Origin: Ornithodoros turicata
Taxonomy: Eukaryota; Arthropoda; Arachnida; Ixodida; Argasidae
Length of the DNA stretch: 64,000 nucleotides
Direction: 5' to 3'
Assembly: GCF_037126465.1 (NCBI RefSeq)
Contig: NC_088203.1
Span: 50,238,489-50,302,488, forward strand
Position 1 is the stretch's first letter. Every line of letters begins with the position of its first letter. A program made the translations under genes and the position numbers. Below the pieces are notes generated by a model that made no database searches, had not been told where the DNA came from, and saw only the letters and a list, made by a program, of their open reading frames with translations. Positions 11,513 through 23,796 of the stretch are shown in pieces.

Positions 11513-12281
11513 TGGACAATATGTATCATTTTATTATTTCAAATTGAGTACTATACACACATGCTATTGTGCTACAAAATGTAAACATTGTGCGTCTCTG
11601 GCTATTGTGGCTCCCGACTCGATATCACTTTGGGCTTGGGCTCACATAACCACTGTGATATTTGCACTTCAACACACAACTGTACGTTGCATCAGGTTGC
11701 CCTCGATTTGATTTGATTTGTTGTGGGTGTTACTGGTGCACTATAGCTACTAAGGCCATGAGGCCCTCAATGAAATCACACTCAAGCCCAGTTCCTGCAA
11801 TAATAATAATAACTGCACATATGTGCAGTTACAATAACTATATATTATAATGTTAATTATGTGACCCTAAAGGTTGATGTACCACTTTATTTTGAAATTA
11901 TAAAGTACTTGCTTTAGATTATGCAATATTTTACATTGGCATTACATTTGTGAATTTGGGGTAAAATCCCAGCAAGATTGTCAAGCATACGAGGAAATAC
12001 AAAATCAAGAACGCACGAAACAAACAAGCAAAAGACACCTTCTGAAACAGCTCCATGCTCCATGCTGCCTACTACATCCCCACGAATTGCACATGCGCAA
12101 CTGGCGCCAGTCTGCATTGCATCACAGAGTTTCTTGCTAAGAAGCATTTAGGTGAATTGTTGCAATAGATATCTTACACATACGACTACACTACATTAGA
12201 CGTACGCCCTCGTCGTTCATCGTGTATCGCGCGCTTCTTCAATACATGTCGTAGCCGTTCGCCGGCCCAGTGACGAAAACG

Positions 12282-12400
12282 GGCCCGCTTGCACGAAGCG
12301 GTTTGAGTACTACAACGAACGAGTTTTAACTCAAGCATTACTGCACTCGGTTTTGGGATTCACACTTTACTGAGTCGCAAAAGTCATTTGCAAGCGGGCC
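12282..12400. repeat. Small MITE-like inverted repeat
   Basis: GGCCCGCTTGCA at 12,282-12,293 is inverted as TGCAAGCGGGCC at 12,389-12,400, enclosing about 95 bp. No clear target duplication was found. It lies upstream of the P2X7-domain gene and may contribute promoter sequence. Confidence 0.5.
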
Positions 12401-12443
12401 GAGCGGCCGACCACTCGCTGATCGCGCCGCTTCCTTTTGTTAG

Positions 12444-12630
12444 CATATAAATATAATGCAATTTCCGCAAAGTTGACCTTCAAAACCGTGGGAAGTAGGG
12501 AAGTAGACGGACATACCGTTCCTTGACCCGTTTACGTGTGGTTGCTAGCATATGACGTGTCTGCGCATGATACCCCTTTCACTGTACCGGACAACGTCAC
12601 ATCGCCGTTCGATACAACAGGCGAAGCAGG
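12444..12630 (+). promoter_or_regulatory. Putative promoter and 5' UTR of the P2X7-domain gene
   Basis: A TATA-like CATATAAATATAATG starts at about 12,445, about 180 bases before the chosen ATG. No other core element is obvious. This is position-based inference. Confidence 0.3.
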
Positions 12631-13599
12631 ATGGACGTCATATTGGACAATTTGTCAGATATTGAACGGAAACTGCTTGAACGGAGCCAGGACTACGGCA
12701 TACCGCTTTACGAACAAACCCCGCTAGCGCACACAACAGCAAATAACGAAAGTGAGGACGAACTGGAAGTGCCTCCCTCACCTCCCAGCCCAGGTGGCAC
12801 TGACGCAACGGAAAGCATAAACTGGTGAGAAAACAAACTGAATTGCATTAACAAGCGCTGCATCAGCTGTTTCTGAAAAGGTGCTTCTGTGGCGTCTCCA
12901 GCTTTCTTCTTATTATTATTATGTCTCCCGCTGGGGAGCAGGAGAAATGTGCACTGCACTTGTACTTAGTTTTGCTTTTTTGGCGATTGCGCTATAACGT
13001 ATACACTACACCTAAACGGCGTTTGTTACACAATATGATTTCAGGTGCACATGCGGTTCATGCCATAATATGCCTACTGCAGCAGAGAATGTTTGCTGTC
13101 GCTCCTACCCTGCAACAATAGCGAAGATGGACGGCCGCAGTTGCATTGTTGGTCACCCCAGTTTCTATGAAATATGCCTTGACCCTGAGGTACTGCAAAG
13201 TTTATATTGGGAACTCCGCGAAAATGGAGTGGGAATTCGCACACTCGACGAGACAGAGCTGCACAGCGCGCATGTACGGACAACGCGCCACTGTGGGGAC
13301 GACGATCACGATAGCGAAAGCAGGGATGAACCAGCAGCGAAAGCTACGGACGGCTCCTATAAGTAAGGCACAATGTCGTATCAATCATAATAAAAATAGC
13401 ATTGTGCATATGGTGAGGGATAGCTTTCGCCTTTTTCAATTACAGGTTATATCGTCTTATAGCATACAGAATGTTCGTGAGATGGATCTGGAAGTGGCTT
13501 GGAAAACGAAAGCGGAACGTTCTGCCTTCCTGCGTAGTCTGCATGATACGGGAATCCTTCCCTTCCGAAGGCTCTGTGGGCTTTCGTTTTCCCGATTAA
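12631..13599 (+). CDS. P2X7-cytosolic-domain (P2RX7-C) protein, 3 exons, intact
   Basis: Exons 12,631-12,824, 13,045-13,362 and 13,446-13,599 join through GT-AG introns into 222 codons without a stop. The N-terminal 64 residues are acidic and low-complexity (NNESEDELEVPPSPPSP). Then follow W-C-T-C-G-S-C (65-71) and a CC pair (82-83), then CIVGHPSFYEICLDPEVLQ, and at the C-terminus YRMFVRWIWKWLGKRKRNVL with PSCVVCMIRESFP. This order matches the cysteine-rich cytosolic domain of the P2X7 receptor, which binds zinc in the vertebrate protein. No membrane segment is present, so this is not a channel. Many invertebrate genomes carry such stand-alone domains; their role is unknown. It lies inside an intron of Kolobok-A on the opposite strand. 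A related gene lies inside Kolobok-B. Confidence 0.75.
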
Positions 13600-13739
13600 T
13601 CTGATGCAAGGCACACAAAAGTAAATGTCATATAGCATTGTATAAGGATTCCCCTTGGTGATCTGTGATATCACTGTACCCTGTCTTGTTTCACCTCATT
13701 TTGCTGATGCCTACTGCCATTTAATTAATTGATTGTAAT

Positions 13740-14760
13740 TGTAAAACTCTCCTCACTAGAGGAAATCCATGTTGATGGAAGTGTCATATGCGGTATGGAT
13801 ATTGCAGAGGAATTTAACAGATACTCGGTTAGTATATATATTCAGATGACTGCTCAACACATTCTGCAGCTACTGACTGCTTTCCATACAACTGGGGTCA
13901 TTTAGAATTCTTTCCCCCCAGTCGATAGCGGGGAAATATTGTCTTCGTTTTCAACGTTAAATAACCCCAAGTGGTTAGATGACTTTGACTTACAGATTAC
14001 ACCTGTTAAACATGTTTTTCCTTTGTTGAAAACAGTAAGCAAGGCAACCTCTTTTATTCATTAAGTATGTAAACGACACGGATTCATTGTGCCTGGAATA
14101 TGAAAATGGTCATGTATGCCGATGGCACAAGTTTGTTTTCCGTAGGCGCAGACAGTGCGCAAATTGTACACAAAACAAACAGCGTGCTTCGTAAACTATG
14201 TAATTGGTCTGCCGCAAACAAACTGTTTCAACCGAAAAAGAAAAATTGAACTTTGCACTCTGATATTTTTCTTGGACATGAGAAAGTCGAGATTGTTGAT
14301 TCGATTAAAATACTAGGTGTATGCTTCACACCCTCAATGAACTGGGGAATGCATGTCAACTTTGTGAGTTCAAAAATGACACCGGGATTAGGTGTTATAT
14401 ATAGAAACAGGTGTTATCTTCCAAAGGAAGTCTTCTACACACTCTATCACATACATTATTGTTTTCTTGTGTGGCGCACAGCATCTTTCACTGCATTTAA
14501 TGGCATCTTTCTCATCCAGGAGAAGTTTCTTCGTCTTTTAGAGAATTTACCCCATACTCATACCACTACAAGGTATTCAAAAATTGTAGCATCATTCCTC
14601 TTCATCAAATGTACAAATGCAAACTGTCCTTAACTTACAAGGAAGCAGCTAATGCCAATAATATGCCGTCCTCGAAATCGCAAATTTATCACCCGTTGCA
14701 CACAATTACCTACATTGTGGTAAAGGGTATGGTCAACTCCCGCATGCAGGATACATTTTG
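13740..14760 (+). pseudogene. Degenerate non-LTR retrotransposon reverse transcriptase
   Basis: The reading MVMYADGTSLFS (about 14,100) resembles the YADDTSLF catalytic box of LINE reverse transcriptases with one D changed to G. It is followed after a stop by KILGVCFTPSMNWGMHVNFV and a thumb-like stretch to about 14,630. Several stops and frame changes are present, so this is a dead fragment. The clade cannot be named safely. It fills part of the expanded Kolobok-A intron. Confidence 0.6.
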
Positions 14761-14942
14761 GTGAGCAGAAGCTCTAGTACTCATTACCACATATACTTAA
14801 TACAATTCACTGTGACATATTAGAGACACCAAAGGGCTGTATTACCAGGCATTTTTTACAGGGTTCTAAATGTGAGCAGTATGTACTAGGTAATGTTGAG
14901 TGACTTTTTGTCCCTGCCCCAAGTCACATTAATGATTCACTA

Positions 14943-14986
14943 AATTATTATTATTATCATTATTATTATTATTATCATTATTATTT
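14943..14986. repeat. (ATT)n microsatellite
   Basis: About 44 bases of ATT repeats interrupted by ATC. Confidence 0.85.
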
Positions 14987-16020
14987 CATTTCAATGCATG
15001 TAGCTTTTGAAACACACATAAGTACACAAAAAAAAAACAATGTATGTAGTGATGTACACCTGTAGGTTTCATAATTTTGCTGAAAGACTGAAATATGGCA
15101 GTCGTAGTAAAAGCTAGGCAGCATTAGGAATCGAAACAGCACCTCTTTGATCACTTTTACAACGTCTTGCAAGAAAAACTTACTGACTGACCGTTAATGA
15201 AGCGGTGTGGGTTTCGTTCCAACCTCTGTCTGGCCATTTTTCCGCAACTGCTATATTGCAATCTTGTATGCTGACAGGCACATTCAGGCCTAGAACTTAT
15301 ACTATCCATGACGTCCTAAGTTCACATATTTTGACTAATGTCAAACTTTAAATAATGATAATTGGCCAATGTAGGCTTCTAACTCGGATAACAGTAAGCC
15401 TCAAACACCAAGAATCAATTCAATCAAGCTACTCGGGAAGAAGGTGAAGATGCCAGCATTCAAACCTAGACCTTCTGATTTCCGGTCGCACCAGGACAGC
15501 AGGACTTGCTCCTGAGTTAGAGTGCCTCAAGTACACGGGGGTTGGAGAACTAATCACCTGCACTCTTCCTATTCTCTCTTACATCTTTCTGGTTCACTCA
15601 CTCATTCAGGCACGAGCCTCGGCGACATCTTGTGTATACAATGTAAACAAATGAGAATTAGCTGAGGCAGGCTAAAAACATGGATGACACAGACATGTGA
15701 GCCTCAAGAAGGTCCAGGTGCAACTCTTGGTGTTTGCACCTCATATCCTGAGTTGCTTGATTTCATGTCTAACTTTTATACATAACTTTTATACTGATTA
15801 GTATGGATTACTTATAGGGCAGGCACCTAAATCTTGCACAACTGTAATACTATATGATCAAATATTATTTTCCAGAGGAGAAATGGGAAAGTGGACAAGG
15901 GCAATCATTACATTAAACCCATGCATTATGCTCAACAATATATCAGTATATGTGCATCTGTCACCCTGCTTGCTTATCTAACATGTGTACTTTGCATAAG
16001 CCTATGTGTAATGTAGCCCC
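14987..16020. other. No gene recognised; remainder of the Kolobok-A intron fill
   Basis: A short stretch near 15,200-15,225 (GGTTTCGTTCC) resembles a tRNA-type B box, so a degenerate SINE is possible. Nothing else is supported. Confidence 0.3.
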
Positions 16021-16027
16021 AACAATA

Positions 16028-17160
16028 CATGTGCCTTACCTTTTGCGACGTGCCAGACATCAAAACAGTGTCGGATACCAGGTTCTTCAGTCCTCATGTG
16101 TTTTTTTTTTAAGGATGGCGATCAGTTGTGAGGCTGGCAACCACAAGGCCCTGGCTTTTGATGTGCTCTAGGCTGCGAACCATTCCTTCCTTTTCCATGT
16201 AGCCACTGGATGTGACTTGTGACTGCAATTACCATAATCATGAAATATGTCATAACCAATATATCTTGTTAACAATGGAAGAGCGAGCTGGTACATGGTG
16301 ACCAAAAGAATCTCAGACAAGACGAACACGACACGGTCTCAAAATAGTGGCCAAGTCGTGTTTGTCCTTCCCTCCGAAACAACACTCAGTGAGAATGTGC
16401 GAAGCACAAAAATCAGGTGTGAACTTTCTGTCACGTGCCAACTACCAGTGAAACAGGAAATACCTGTGCTACAGTGATTCATGGCAGTTCTTGGCATTCA
16501 TTTTTTGTTGCATTTGACATGAGAGGAAACAAAGCAGATTTCTGTGTTCTCACCTCCCCAACCTGCACGTGCTGTGTGTGGATGACCTTGTTAAGCTGGT
16601 GGCAGAAGAAGGTGTATGTCAGGTACTTGGCGCTGAACCCTGGGGAGTCAGACCTGCCATCCCCTGAAAGTTCGACCTCTGTCCTGTGAGGCTGTGAAGC
16701 AGTCCAGCCTCCTGTGCCTCCCACACCTGAAGGAATTAGGTTAATCTTTAGGGGTCAAATAATTATTCCACGTATCTGAAGAGAAGGACTGCCACTTACA
16801 TTTTTTGCTGCTTGAAGAAGATATGCCCTGTGATAGTTGAAGAATGTTCTATCAGAGTTCACCTGTATATTAATTAGGCGTAGCATCCTCAAGGCAGATG
16901 TGGGGTGGCAACCGCTGAAAAGTATAGCCGCAGACAATAGTAGGTTGCCATCATACTTCCTCCCCACTTTTGGCTGGCTATGCCACACACGTTTGTGTCC
17001 GTTACTACAGGTAACATCTGCTGTAAGGCTCGTGCCTGCCAGAGTGGTCGCTGCTGTGCAGGGTTCACCACACCTGTGGCATGTTGAAAGCAGTTCCATC
17101 AGAGCAGATTCAAAAACGATGAACTTTCTTTCTTTGTAGCTTGGCTCATCGTGTGTTGCA
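16028..17160 (-). pseudogene. Kolobok-A transposase, central catalytic exons (frameshifted)
   Basis: On the minus strand, the exon ending at 16,800 reads KFIVFESALMELLSTCH, then a cysteine-rich stretch, then NLLLSAAILFSGCHPTSALR, and runs without an intron into FFNYHRAYLLQAAKN. Kolobok-B needs an intron at that junction. The next exon carries LSGDGRSDSPGFSAKY (first catalytic D region) with a one-base frameshift upstream of it. The third reads LTTDRHP, then a run of ten A on the coding strand that shifts the frame, then HCFDVWHVAK before a donor at about 16,028. All three parts match Kolobok-B exons at 32,502-32,916, 32,196-32,360 and 31,573-31,759. Confidence 0.75.
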
Positions 17161-17554
17161 GATTCGTCCCTGGGACCGATTATATTGAAATATGATATGA
17201 AAGAAAGATAGCAGCTTCAGCTCGTTGGTGGAGAATCTTCATAACTGCTTAGTGCAACCAGGCAAGGACAGAAAAAAGACGAGACAAGAAGAGAAGTTAG
17301 TACCTGTCCCTGTCGTCTTCTTTCCGTCCTTGTCTGATTGTACTAACTCATTATGACAATATACATGATATGTAACATTGCCACAGGTAATCTCTAAACT
17401 GAGCACATGTGAATGTAACGCAAATCAAGTTTAATAACTTGTGAAATGAGCTACTCATTATGCACCAATTAACAGCGAACGCTGTCTTGTCTTTAAGGCG
17501 TACAGGAGGCTTGTAAAAAACAATGACACTGCACACTGCCTGAGTAGTAGGTAC

Positions 17555-17725
17555 TGGACTCTCATAGTGCACAACGCCCAACTGGCCTGAACACGATTTA
17601 ATTAGCAATTAGAGCTAATTGGGACCCCCCACATTAATCAGCACCCTCCAGGGAGCCACCACACTAATTGGGGAGCATCTAACTCGTGTCCAGACCAGCT
17701 GAGCGTTGTGCACTATGAGAGTCCA
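17555..17725. repeat. GF2 left terminal hairpin (subfamily B stem)
   Basis: The stem starts TGGACTCTCATAGTGCACAA and returns as its complement ending at 17,725. Inside, CAATTAGAGCTAATTG forms one self-complementary arm and the CCCC/GGGG-flanked AATTA segments a second. The interior matches GF1 and GF3, while the outer stem is unrelated to theirs. Confidence 0.75.
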
Positions 17726-17900
17726 TAAAAAAGAAAAAAAATAGATAGAGAGATAGTGGAGAGAAGGAGTTTAGTTGAAGATCAACGACGCCCATCTTGA
17801 AGAAAGCGGCCCGGAAAGGCCGCTGACCGTCGCTGGGCGACGGAGCACAGAAGCAGGTTGCAGAGCATCGCAGCTATGACCACCAGTTCCGGACATCCTG

Positions 17901-17963
17901 TGACGTCAGCTGTGACGTCATCATGACATGTCTGGGCAGGTTAGGACAGCTCTGGGCATGCAA
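17901..17963 (-). promoter_or_regulatory. Two CRE palindromes plus four p53-like decamers (GF2 left arm)
   Basis: TGACGTCA at 17,901-17,908 and 17,913-17,920 is followed by TGACATGTCT, GGGCAGGTTA, GGACAGCTCT and GGGCATGCAA in 10-bp phase (17,924-17,963). This is the inverted counterpart of 39,941-40,003. Confidence 0.45.
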
Positions 17964-18574
17964 GGAGAAAAACACTCGTAATACAGAGGATGGGAAAGCA
18001 AGAGTATGCAAACCATCAATAGCTAACAACAAAAAGAATTAGTTACACAACAAATGAGCCCACCAGAACAGGAGCGCAGAACCATGCGACTGCTCCATCC
18101 GAGAGGCAGGCAGAAACTGACTCGTAATGCTTTTTTGTCCTGTATAAAGCCCCGCAGCTGCACCCCCTAGCGGTTACTTTCTCAACTAATCTCACAACAA
18201 AATTATTAAGAATCACGCCAGCCCTACAACCGTTTCCAAGGCAGAAGAAGATAGAAAATGGCGGGGATGCCCGGACAACAGCAACCAGCACCCGACGTGC
18301 ACTGGCACGAAAATCGCAAACAAAGCGGGAACAAAGTTGGCGAAAGCATTAGTTACACAACAAATCACCTCACCACAGCAGGAGCGCAGACCGATGCGAC
18401 TGCTCTCCGTGACAGCCCGCCAGAAACTGAGCGAGCGCAGGGAGCGCACGTCTGCTTTCTGTGACAGCCGGAGACAAACTGACTGGAGCGCCGCTCCGCG
18501 GCCGCTACGCATACGCGCTCCTAGCGCCCTCTGGGGCGACCACCTACGAGAGGCTAAGAGTGAAGAGCATTCCT

Positions 18575-18644
18575 GCGCCCCCTGCTGGCCATTCTCATTG
18601 GTCGTGAGGCTAAGAGAGAAGAGCATTCCTGCGCCCCCTGCTGG
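18575..18644 (-). promoter_or_regulatory. Paired CTCF-like sites (GF2 left arm)
   Basis: GCGCCCCCTGCTGG occurs at 18,575-18,588 and 18,631-18,644, each followed by a reverse CCAAT box (the second is mutated to TTTTTCG). The orientation is opposite to the pair in the right arm, so the two arms present the motif in inverted orientation. Confidence 0.45.
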
Positions 18645-21600
18645 CCATTCTCATTTTTCGTGACGTCATCCTATTGTCTCAGGGCTACCCTGTTTTTTTC
18701 CACTAATGCTCCTTTGGTCAATCTACAATGAAGCCACAGTATGACGTCATCATGCACCTGCGTGGCTCAAGGACGCGTATGCTCTAGACTGGGGACCTAT
18801 TGTTTATTGAATCACTATCCCATGATTATTTCCTTTATTCTTCTATAACGATTGAATAGGAAACTATTGCAGAAGAGCACCATGCATGAAAGCTGATCGT
18901 AGGAATTCCAAAGTCTTACTAAATGAGACTTGCAAAAGAACAAAATATCCTAACACGTAACTCCATCAACGGCAAATAAGAGGACTAGGTACTCAACAAA
19001 TCAACAAAGAGTACGGGTAAACAGGAGTGCAGAACTCAGGGCAGCACTATCGTCAAGACAACAATGTTCCTTGTCAAAAAATAAAAAATAAAAAACGTCA
19101 ACACAGGAAAGCATGCATATCGGGGCATGTCAGAACACGTCAGCACAAATTGTACGACTGCTGGGCAACAGAGGAAAACAAACAAACACTTGAACAGAGT
19201 GAAAAAGACACTCACCATCATTTTTCCCGTTCACAGCATTCCCTCATTGTAAATCCGCTCGTCACAAAATCCACCTGCATCGTCGAACACCATTCACCAG
19301 TGACGAACCACACATCCGCACCCCATCAGAGGCAGACAGAACCCCACCGAAGCTACGCTCTTCCACTGACGGCCAACGCCAGGAGCAGAATTTGCGTGTC
19401 GAGACCCGTCAGTGTCCAAGAGAGAAGTAAAACCTTGCGCCCCCTGCAGGCCGTTCTCATTGGTCGTGACGTCATCCTATTGTCTCAGGGCTGCACAGTT
19501 TTTTTCCACTAATGCTCCTCTAGACAAGGTCAACCTGAAACAATAGTCTCTCGGTATGCGGTCATCATGCAGGTGCGTCGCTCAAGGACGCGTACGCTCT
19601 AGACAGGGCACCTGTTATTTATTGAATCACTATCCCTAGATTATTTCCTTTATTCTACTATAATGATTGCGTAGGGAACTATTGCAGAAAAACACCATAG
19701 ACAAGAGGAGATTGTAGCATTTCATTCCCAAAGTCTTACTGTACAGGAAAAAAAAAAAAGGTTCAGCAAGACATAAAGTCACACACCTGTCTCCCTCGCG
19801 GTTACTCTCTGAACTAAATGAATCGCAAAATTATTAAGAATTGCTCTACTCCCATTCAAGGCAGCACTATCGTCAAGAATATGCCTTGTACAAAAGGAAA
19901 AAAAACTACATGCAGAAGGAAAGCACGTCAGAACAAGCCCAGGCATGTCAGCACATGTTTGTCAGACAAGGGGGAAAAAGCGAAAAGAAACAAAGAAGGA
20001 AACCAGCATCAAACTATTTCTTCTTATTCAAAAACAGTGCTCATCATAAATCTGCCCAGGACAATACACACTATTTTTCTATTGCCACACTTTTTTCCAG
20101 TAACGGTCAATGCATTGCTACAGACTGCGTGACGTCATCACATCCTGTCTGAAGAAGAAGACACCGGCAAAGACTCCTATTATTTATAGAATCGCAAGAT
20201 TATTTCCTTTGTCCTACTCTTAATGACATTGATTCTCTCATTAAAATTCAACAAAAAAGCACCCCGCATATTAACGATTTTCACCCCAAAGGCTCACCAT
20301 GGTCATTAGAATTACAGTAAACTGCCACTGCTCTTTTAAAATAATAAGTGAGACCACTCAACATCACCTCCAGGCTTATGTAATACATGACCCTTTCTAT
20401 GCTCATACATTCGTTGTCTGAGGCTACACCTGCGAGCAAAAATGCGCGGAAGCCGGGTGGGCAAAGTTCCATTCGCGCATTGCGAGCAAAAAGGCGCGAA
20501 AGCACAAGACAGAACGCCTTTACGGGAACACGATAGCATTCCTATACTATATTAATGATTATTGCATTGCAGTTTAGAAGAACTACAACTAAACTATAAT
20601 TTTAGGAGCCCAACTTTCTATGGAAACTATAATTGCCCTATTACTTGGATCGCTACTAATGAAGCGCTCCAATTTTTTCTCTCTTCCCATTTCAGCCTTG
20701 TCATGCAGGGAAGCAGACTCATATCCAAAATAATTAATTTACACTGAGGGTGCCGTGCTTCCTATCCTGCGCTCAGATGCAAGCATTTCTTCACGGATAC
20801 CTTTAACAGCTGACTTCCTCAACATATCGAACACCCAACAAAATCAAACAAACAATCAGAGAAACCCTCTTCTCAGCTGCACCATGCGACTTTCTTCTGC
20901 GTAAAATCGGTGATTTGAAGAAGAGAGCAGCGAAAAATTGCGCGCGCTTGTGCTCGACCGGAAGCATATGCCAATAAACCAAGAAAAAGGCACTCATGTC
21001 TGGTATCTGATAGTGCCACATACACAGACGCATTGCCCTTGCGTAAAGAAAGCACAGGACACGGATACACAAATTTCCTTAGGTGAGCAGGGAAAAGGCT
21101 TAAGACCACAGGTCACGACACATCGCAACGCGGCTAGCACAACATGACACCAACAAGATACTAGCAGCGGGAAGAACTGCAACACTGCTAAACAAGTCCA
21201 GACATGCCACGATGGCGTCACAAATCAGGAAGAAAAAAAAAGAAAAAAAAGCACACGCATGCACGCACAGAGGACAACGCATTAAACACACGGAGCGCTC
21301 AGGAATAATCGTAGCGTTACCGCACATCGCTACGAAGCTCAACGTCTAACACAAGACGACGACAACAACAAGATATTAACGAAGGGTAAAAATTGCAACA
21401 CTGAACAAGTCCAGACATGCGACATCGCATACAAAACACTGCTCATCGGGGAAAAGGCCTAAGCCTGCGGCGGATCATCATAGAGCATACACAACTTCAT
21501 TTTTCTATTTTGCGTAAACTAAACGCGGTCTGCTTGGAAAACGACGTACAAATTTTCTTAGGGAGCAGAGAAATATAGAAATTTGTACTCCGTGCTCAGA

Positions 21601-22374
21601 TACTAGCATTTCTGCTCAAAAACCTGGAAAATTAAGCTCTGCTTACTTCGTTAAGATATCGAACACCCAACAAAATCAAACGAACAACCCCACTTCCACT
21701 GGTAGAACACTATTCAGCTTTTACGCAGGAGGCTTTCTTCTACATAAAAAGTAGAGAAAATAAGAAAAGAGCAGCGAAATATTACACGCACTTTTGCTCG
21801 CATAGCTATTAGAGAAAAAAATAAATAAAATAACGACGCACACGCTAATAAACTGTGACAAAGACACCCATTTCTGCTATCAGATAATTATTGCATAATG
21901 CTAAATACTCATTTGCATTGGCCCTGCGTGAAGAAACCACAGGACAGGGATACACAATCTATCTTAAGCGAGCACGGAAAGTCACTTCTACTCGAACAGC
22001 TTAATACCATAAAGTCTGAATTTTTACAAAGAAAATAAAGCCTGAACAGCGCTACGAAGGTGACAGACACATACTAACAAACAAACAAACACTTCTTCAA
22101 GTCTGTATTATCTTTTAAAAAATAACGAAAGCACACATTAAAAAAATCAAATCGGCTAGGTAGCCTACCAGACGTTGTGCCTTAAAGTTGGCTGCACGCA
22201 ATGTGCGGAAGCATGCTGTGAAGCCAACTTGCGGTTTTGCTGGATGCACATGAAGTCCGATTCCAATTGGAAATCGCGCAAAGGACGTCCCAAACGTGGA
22301 ATTTTCGCAAGATTAATCCCAATACCTGGAATTCTGTTCATTTTAGCCGGAATGCTGGCGCTTGTGCCCCATTA

Positions 22375-22490
22375 TTCGAAATTTTCGAATATTCGAATTT
22401 CTCGATTATCAAATTTTCGAATACGATTAGGGTTCGAATATCAACAATATTCGAACAATATTCGAAATTTCGAATATTCGCACACCTCTA
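22375..22490. repeat. TTCGAA-rich short-repeat patch (mirror copy at 25,010-25,125)
   Basis: Dense overlapping ATTCGAA/TTCGAAT units, many self-complementary, occur in the left arm. The inverted copy is at about 25,010-25,125. They flank the core of the palindrome. Confidence 0.7.
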
Positions 22491-23061
22491 GTGAATACTG
22501 ACACTCAACGATATATAACAAAAAACAAACAAATTCCATTCTCATGAACTCTCCTCTGCCGAGCGGCTTTCTCCTGCTCTACCTGGATGCTGACTTTTTC
22601 CCCCCTCACCTACATTCTGAGTAAAAACAGTGACAGAAGAAAAGAACCGCGAAAAATTACACGCATTTGTGTCACAGGACAGGGATACACAAATTTCCTT
22701 AAGTGAGCAGGGAAAAGGCTTAAGTCGGTACCGCTCAGGAATAATCGGAGAATCACCGCGTACCGCTACGCGGCTAGCGCTTGAACAGCGCTACGAACGT
22801 GACAGATACATACTAACAAACAAACAAACAACAGCAGGACCGGCGTCGGGCACTCATAAAATACCCTGGCCAAAACAAAGACTTCGCCAGGTTCGCGAGG
22901 CAATTCCATTAAAAACGCTCGTCCTATCCTACAGATAGCAATGCAAACGCGACTGCCCTTATTTTTTAAACCACTATTTCACGCAATAGTACATAAATGT
23001 ATCACTCGTGCCACACGAAAAGGCAAACACTTACTTGTCAAGTGGGGTCCCAGCGCGTGCG

Positions 23062-23100
23062 CGCGCGCACACACAGGCACACACACACACACACACTAAC
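23062..23100. repeat. (CA)n microsatellite, mirrored as (TG)n at 24,370-24,405
   Basis: An alternating CA tract lies in the left arm, with the TG complement at the matching position in the right arm. Confidence 0.85.
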
Positions 23101-23669
23101 ATTTTCACACTCACAAACACAAAGTCTATTTTCACAACCACATAAATCCATATTATTCCTCAGGTCAATAATTATCCTGCCATCGTCAAAAGACGGCACA
23201 GACATGTATGCTTACGCAAGACAATCGGTCCTCGTTCCGGATGTAATAGGATATCGTCACTCGGCCGGCGCGAACCAATAAAGAAAGAAAGGAATGCATG
23301 TTCGCTATACGAAGAAAACGGTGCCGTGCTTCTACGCAGCGATCATTATACAGACGCGTAAATGTGAACATCATTCGCTACACACTGTAGCTCTCATCAT
23401 TTTTAAACCAAACCGTGTTCATAGCTCTTCACTAAATAGGTGAGCCGATAATGACTCCAAATAAAATAAAATAAAATAATCATTCCAGCATCGCTGGCTG
23501 CAAGCTTGGGTACCCAACAGAGCAGCGCGCTCCTATCAACACGCCTTGGGCTGACCTTACACACCCGAAGCCTTTTCTGAATGCATTCTGCCGGCGCTGG
23601 AATAAAAGATTTATCGCGAGGGTACTACGATGTCAGCTCTGTTGCTGTTTAAGTGATAAAACAGTGCGC

Positions 23670-23796
23670 TTACTCGGGCAATCGCGCGCGTCCAAACCGC
23701 GAGAACGGGTCCGCGTTGCGCTCGCGCCGCGGGGAATCGCACGCGTCGCGAGTCCAAACCGCGAGACCGGGCCCGCGCGCGCGCTTCGCGGTTCGG
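23670..23796. other. GC-rich asymmetric spacer at the centre of GF2
   Basis: These are the only ~127 bases of the element core without an inverted partner. It contains two direct copies of a ~28-base unit (GTCCAAACCGCGAGA followed by CGGG and a CCGCG-type tail). G+C is far above that of the surroundings. The asymmetry may stabilise the palindrome by separating the arms. Confidence 0.65.

Noticed and set aside
23670..23796. Inverted arms as an assembly or cloning artefact
   Set aside because: The arms differ by point changes, a duplicated 840-bp unit and a nested transposon, so they are not a simple mirror of one sequence; long reads would still be the final test.
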